Positions 59,548 through 64,000 of a DNA stretch of 64,000 nucleotides are shown here, one piece after another. Position 1 is the stretch's first letter. Each line of letters begins with the position of its first letter. The DNA lies in assembly GCA_964019335.1 (NCBI GenBank), contig OZ025705.1:372001-436000 (forward strand). The letters run 5' to 3'. Under the pieces are notes generated by a model. That model did not search any database, was not told the DNA's origin, and was given only the letters and a program-made list of their open reading frames with translations. Position numbers and translations under genes: made by a program. The DNA comes from Diplonema japonicum. Lineage: Eukaryota; Euglenozoa; Diplonemea; Diplonemida; Diplonemidae.

Positions 59548-62500
59548 CCCTCTCTTTCTGAATCGCCCATTCTTACATGAGAGGGGGGACCTTTACTTCA
59601 TTTAAAAAAAAAAAAGAAAAGAAACAAAAAAGAAGAAGAAAAAAAGACCTTACCCCCTCGGCCCGATACATATTAACATTTGACCGTGACTCGATTTTTT
59701 TTTCCCCCGTATTTTCAGCTCGTTTCGAATTGGGGTGGGACCCCCTTGGAATTTTGGTAAAATTAGTTACAAATAAGTAGCGAACAAAAAAAAAATTGAG
59801 AAGGTGGTCCCGGACAAAAAAGAATTCTCAGAGACATATTTCAGGTTTAATTCTTGAAAGAAACGTGGGGTAGTTTCTTAAACAAATAACGTGTGGTCAT
59901 TCAAACAGGGAAAAAAAAAAGATTATTTTATGACTTTGTTTTTGTTACCATTCGTTGACGTGCCAGGGTGCTTTATTGTTCGCGGCAAGCATTAAAAAAA
60001 AAAAAATCTTTTTAGAAATAGAGCTGTTAAGAGTTTTTAAAAGTTCCTTGCTCGGCGCAAGTTGGCATGAGGTAAGAATACAAATATTTGTGGAATAAAA
60101 AAAATTCTTTTTTTAATCGCACCCATCTGATCGTGCTCAACTGTAACTTGCAAAAAAGAAGAAGAACCCCCCCCCCCCCCCGAGGAATAAAGGAGGGGAA
60201 AGGAAAAGAAGAGAGAAGAAAGGAGACCCCCAGTTTACGTTTTCATTTTTTTTTTTAAGACTTGGTTTAGCAAAAGAGAGGAAGGCGAGAGGGAGAAGGG
60301 AAAAAAAAAAAAAAAAAAAAGACTGCAAAAAAAAAAGTAGAACATTGTTTTATTTTTTTTATTTACCCCTTTTTTTTCTCTTTTCCACTCGGAGAGGAGA
60401 AAAAAAAAGATCATTTCATTCAAAAAAAAAAAAAACTGTTAACCAACTAAATCAGTCCTGTGGTGGATCTAGGTTTGGCCTCCAGTGGTTGGTGCCCCCC
60501 CCATTCTTATTACGTGAACAGTCAGAAAAAAAAGAAGCGTTTTAAAAAAAAATGGGGGGGGGAATAAGCTTGGCATTCTAACAGCCAAAGGGCACCCGTG
60601 CAAGCTATCAGAAGAAGGGGGGGGGGGGGGGATCAGAAGAAGGGGGGGGGGAAGAGAAAAAAGAAAGAAATAGTATAATCATCAGATTCTTTTTTTTTTT
60701 TAAGAAAACAAATTTTGCAAAAAGAAAATACCGCTTTCAAGCAAAAGGGTGTGGAAGAAGAACGTTGGTGTGTAAAAAAAAAAGAAGAAGAAAAAAAATT
60801 AGATAAAAAGAAATGTCATTGTTTTTTTTTTGACGTTGAGACAAATAGAAGAGGGGAGGGGGGGGGGAGAAAATGTGGTTGTTAAATCAGTTAAAGTCAT
60901 TCTTTTTCATTTTTTTAAACAACAATTTTTTTCTTCCTTTTTCATGAGCACATAATTTTTTTTTTCTTGCTTCATAGCTATACCAGTTTCCCTGCGATAT
61001 AACTTAGGCAATTCTCCCCTCCCCCTTCTTTTTTTTTTTTGAAAAAAGTTATTTTACACCAGTTTGCGTGGATTTCTTGGATTTATGTTTAGGTTATAAA
61101 GGCCCTACATTTAGGGCGGGGCGCTTGCACGTCTCATGTGGACAAGAGTATAAAAAAAAAAGAGGAAGAAGAAAGCAGTTTCCTAGAGACCCATTCCGGG
61201 TGCTCGGCTTTGCACAAAGTAATGTGTACATTGGGGGGGGGGGGGGGGGGGGGCAAGTCCTTCCTTAAAAACCCTTCCTTTTAGAATGGAGGATTTTTGC
61301 TTTTTTTTTTTAAAAGGAGGGGAGGGGGAGTGAGTTGCCACTGGCAGATAGCGTTGAAGCCAGAGTTCAGCTCATAATGTTTCGAAGGGAGGGGAAAAAA
61401 AAAATACCTTTCTCCTTCCCCACTTTTTTTTTTTTTCCCCATCCCCTTCAAAATTTTCATTGGGAGAACGAATTGAGCAAAACTTTCTCTCTTTTTTTTT
61501 TAATTGCTCTCCTCTTTCCTTTTTTAGTACAACAACAATGTGAGCCATGGGGTGAAAGGAATCCATATCAGTTTTTTTTTTTTCTCTCTCTTTTTTTCTT
61601 GTGGAGGAAGGGAGGTTTTTTTTTTCCCTCTTTTTTTTTTCCCAGAAAGGGATAGACTCGGTAACTGAGCCCAATGTTAGATAAAAATAATGGGGAAATG
61701 TGTTGGAGCAAAGATATTTATTTTTCTTCCCCTCTGACTTACATACCTAGCAAGTCACATCCATACCCTCTTTTTTTTTTTTTTTCCTTTTCCTTCTTTT
61801 TTCTTTCTTTTTTTTGTTTTTATACACAACTCTTCCTTTTTTTTTTCTTTCCGCTATTCACCATAAAAAAAAAAGCCTTATGCCCCTTTATTCAGAGCAA
61901 AGAATGCTAGTCAGCCAGAGAAAAGAAGAATACAAAATAAACGAGGGAAAGGGGGGGGAAAGAATAAAACCCCCCCCTTTTTTTTCTCTTTTCTCGCTTT
62001 TTTTTTTTTCCCTCCCTTCTCTGCGGTCTTTTATGAGCCAGCTAGGGGAGTGCTAAAAAAAAAAATGAAAATTTTCCAAAAATGAAAAAGGGGGGGTAAG
62101 AAAGAAAAAAAAAAGAGCCTTTTTTTTTTCTTGTTTTCAAACTTGCTATTATTTTATTTTGGCAATAAAGGCTCATTCTAGAACGTGGGTGTTTTCTTAG
62201 TAATAGACAAGAAGAAAAAAAAGGGGGGGTTAAAAAAGGACGAAAGGGACTTACGTTGCTGGTAACAGAGAGAAAAAGGAGGAAAAAGACTAAATAAAAA
62301 AGAAAAATATGGCCCGTAGTTTGCAAAGGTAAACCATTTCCTCAAAGAGAAAAAAATAAAAAAATAAAAAAATAAAAATGGCAGCATCTAATTGCGATTA
62401 TGCGGTTTTGAACCATTTTTTTGAATTATTTTGTCGTTAGGAAGTGTACTTTGGTAACCTGTTTTTTTTTCTTTTTTGGCTTATTTTTTTTTTCTGGAAA

Positions 62501-63336
62501 TAAAAATCAAAAGTACAACGGTCACCCCCCAAAAAAATCTTTTTTTTTCGCCACCCCAGACTTTTTTCGGGCAGCATATGACTTTTTGGAAAAGTTAGGG
62601 CCATAAAAAAATGAAAATAAAAAAGGAGGGTGAAATATTTTTAAAAAAAACAAAACACATCCCTTACCATATCTCTTCTCATTTCAAGCGTTTAAAATTT
62701 TTTATTTTTTAGAAAAAAAGTTTTCCTTTTTTTTTTGTTTTTGTTTTTTTTGTGTGCAAAAAAACACGACTTTTTTTTTGTCCGAGCGGGAGTTATTTTT
62801 TATAAAAAAATAATATGGAACATTATGAGAAAGGAAGCAGGAAGGGAGGGGGGGGAGAAGTTCTAAAAAAAAAGTTTTTTATTAGAAAAAACGCGTCTTA
62901 AAAAAAAAACAAAAAAAAAAAAAATGGGGCTTTGATTGCAACACTAGGTGGCGTTAAGCGTGCAATGAAGCACGAACTACCTACTTGATTACAGGGGGCG
63001 CTCCTCGGCCGAGCAGTAGCTTCTTCTGCGTTCCGCGTCGTGTCCTTAATGCGTGCGGTGTGCTCAACCCTAGCCGGGGCGTCACGGGTAACCAAGATTC
63101 TGCGCTCGTGCAGTTTGCTGCCTGTTCGTCACCCTGAGCATCTGCGTTACGTTCTTCCACTCGGGCGCTACCGGTGATGACCGACGAGGAGGTCAACAGC
63201 GAACAACACATCTGATGTACTTCTTATATTTCCATGTTATCCCCACCACCTAAAAAAAATAGGGGGGAATTATTATTTTTTTTCCCTTAGGTTTTAGTTT
63301 TTTTTTTTTTTTTAAATATAGGAGCTTCCCGCTCCC
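58711..63336. other. 4.6-kb homopolymer-rich stretch without a clear gene
   Basis: This is about four times longer than any other spacer in the window. It is mostly A/T runs plus G runs at 58829-58849, 59093-59107, 59119-59135 and 61230-61252. Normal-complexity islands of 70-280 bases occur at about 59140-59290, 60440-60510, 61060-61215, 62160-62270 and 62925-63215. The 59.2-kb island has a 40-codon minus-strand frame bounded by AG and GTAAG-like sites. It may hide an intron-rich gene or be a repeat-filled region; no frame can be assembled by eye. Confidence 0.5.
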
Positions 63337-63948
63337 TCATACGCTGCCCGCAGCGACGGAGGGGAGGGAGATCCCAAAGAAACCAATATACTCAGTATCA
63401 ATGTTCTCGTCCTTGTTGGTTCCCTCCAAGAGCTGGACAGTAAGGGTGGTAGAGAGGGCGGGCACAGGTGGAACAAATACGTGATGGTCGGACGGAGTAG
63501 TCAGGGTGTACATTTTGTCGTGTACTTTGAACTTTCTAAGAGGTGACGAAAACCCTCTTCCAGCGCCTTTAGCATGGATTTCAGTCAAGAGGAATGGTAG
63601 CTTTGGCTGGCAGACGACCTCAGCAGAGCACACCCCTGAAGCGGTGCAGAAAACTCCTTCAGAAGCCTTCAGCATCAGCTCACACCTATATGCGTGCGAG
63701 TAGGCCCCTCCACTGCTCTTCACAACTTCCAAATCTATTTCCTGGACAGTCCCCTGGAGCACTTCCTTGTAGATGCCCTTGTAGCCGGTCAGCCCTTGGC
63801 ACCCGCTGAACTTGCTTGTCACCACTCCCTCCCAGTACCAGTCTTTCTTTGTCTCCTTTGCCATCCATTTGCATGTGCCCTCCAGCCCCACCAGCTCAGC
63901 TGCATCGCAGTACCCCGCCACTACAGTCCAGATGTCCATGGGCAGCAT
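63337..63948 (-). CDS. F-box-like protein
   Basis: A 203-residue protein. The first ~45 residues read M-L-P-M-D-I-W-T-V-V-A-G-Y-C, L-V-G-L-E-G-T-C-K-W-M-A and W-Y-W-E-G, the pattern of an F-box (Leu-Pro start, central Val/Leu helix, Cys-Lys/Trp end). F-box proteins recruit substrates to SCF ubiquitin ligases through Skp1. The C-terminal ~150 residues are beta-rich (P-F-L-L-T-E-I-H-A-K-G, F-K-V-H-D-K-M-Y-T-L, T-L-T-V-Q-L-L-E) and probably form the substrate-binding part; that fold was not recognised. A second domain homology search would settle it. The gene is complete within the window. Confidence 0.6.
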   Translation of the reverse strand: MLPMDIWTVVAGYCDAAELVGLEGTCKWMAKETKKDWYWEGVVTSKFSGCQGLTGYKGIYKEVLQGTVQEIDLEVVKSSGGAYSHAYRCELMLKASEGVFCTASGVCSAEVVCQPKLPFLLTEIHAKGAGRGFSSPLRKFKVHDKMYTLTTPSDHHVFVPPVPALSTTLTVQLLEGTNKDENIDTEYIGFFGISLPSVAAGSV

Positions 63949-64000
63949 TTTTTTTTTTTTTCTTCCCGAAGTAGAGCACTCTGTAGTGGTGTAAGTAAAT

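Overview
This is nuclear DNA of a eukaryotic protist, most likely a euglenozoan and plausibly a diplonemid. Three observations support this. First, all ~38 recognisable genes lie on the minus strand across 64 kb, as in the long unidirectional (polycistronic) clusters of Euglenozoa. Second, one gene is a clear kinetoplastid membrane protein 11 (KMP-11) homologue, next to a beta-tubulin gene. Third, several genes carry very short GT-AG cis-introns, and there are secreted polysaccharide-active enzymes of the kind known from diplonemids. Assignment to a genus is inference only. Intergenic DNA is 0.1-1.2 kb long and full of A, T, G and C homopolymers.

Layout, from left to right (transcription runs right to left). 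0-16 kb: the start of an AA10 LPMO at the left edge, a GST, a complete AA10 LPMO, a dirigent/allene-oxide-cyclase-like secreted protein, a BBE-type FAD oxidase, a hypothetical, an SGNH hydrolase, a hypothetical, a 4-TM protein, a secreted FAD oxidoreductase and an EF-hand protein. 16-21.4 kb: one five-exon, four-domain voltage-gated cation channel with a PDZ domain between repeats II and III. 21.7-29.7 kb: a broken retroelement, a disordered protein, a lamin-tail-like protein, a membrane-anchored thioredoxin, APC8/CDC23 and a foldback mobile-element remnant. 30-41.8 kb: a GAS2-like CH plus GAR protein, a TVP38/VTT membrane protein, a decayed nucleotide-cyclase gene, a KH/RD-repeat RNA-binding protein, DNA ligase I and two tandem copies of a 70-residue gene. 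43-49 kb: a cytochrome P450, an RluA pseudouridine synthase, beta-tubulin and KMP-11. 49-53 kb: a near-identical second copy of the LPMO plus dirigent-like cassette and a third dirigent-like paralogue. 54-64 kb: a surface glycoprotein with about 59 twelve-residue repeats dense in N-glycosylation sites, a NUS1/NgBR-like protein, a three-exon beta-strand-rich protein, a 4.6-kb low-complexity stretch and an F-box-like protein.

Functionally the window mixes housekeeping genes (tubulin, ligase, APC8, RluA, thioredoxin, NUS1) with a duplicated secreted set (LPMO, FAD oxidase, SGNH hydrolase, dirigent-like) that would suit extracellular attack on polysaccharides. The most notable items are the PDZ-containing channel, the GAS2-like cytoskeletal linker, the sequon-dense repeat glycoprotein, the recent ~3-kb segmental duplication in which one LPMO lost its binding module by frameshift, the tandem 70-residue gene pair, and a consistent set of 32-59-nt introns with GTAT-type donors.
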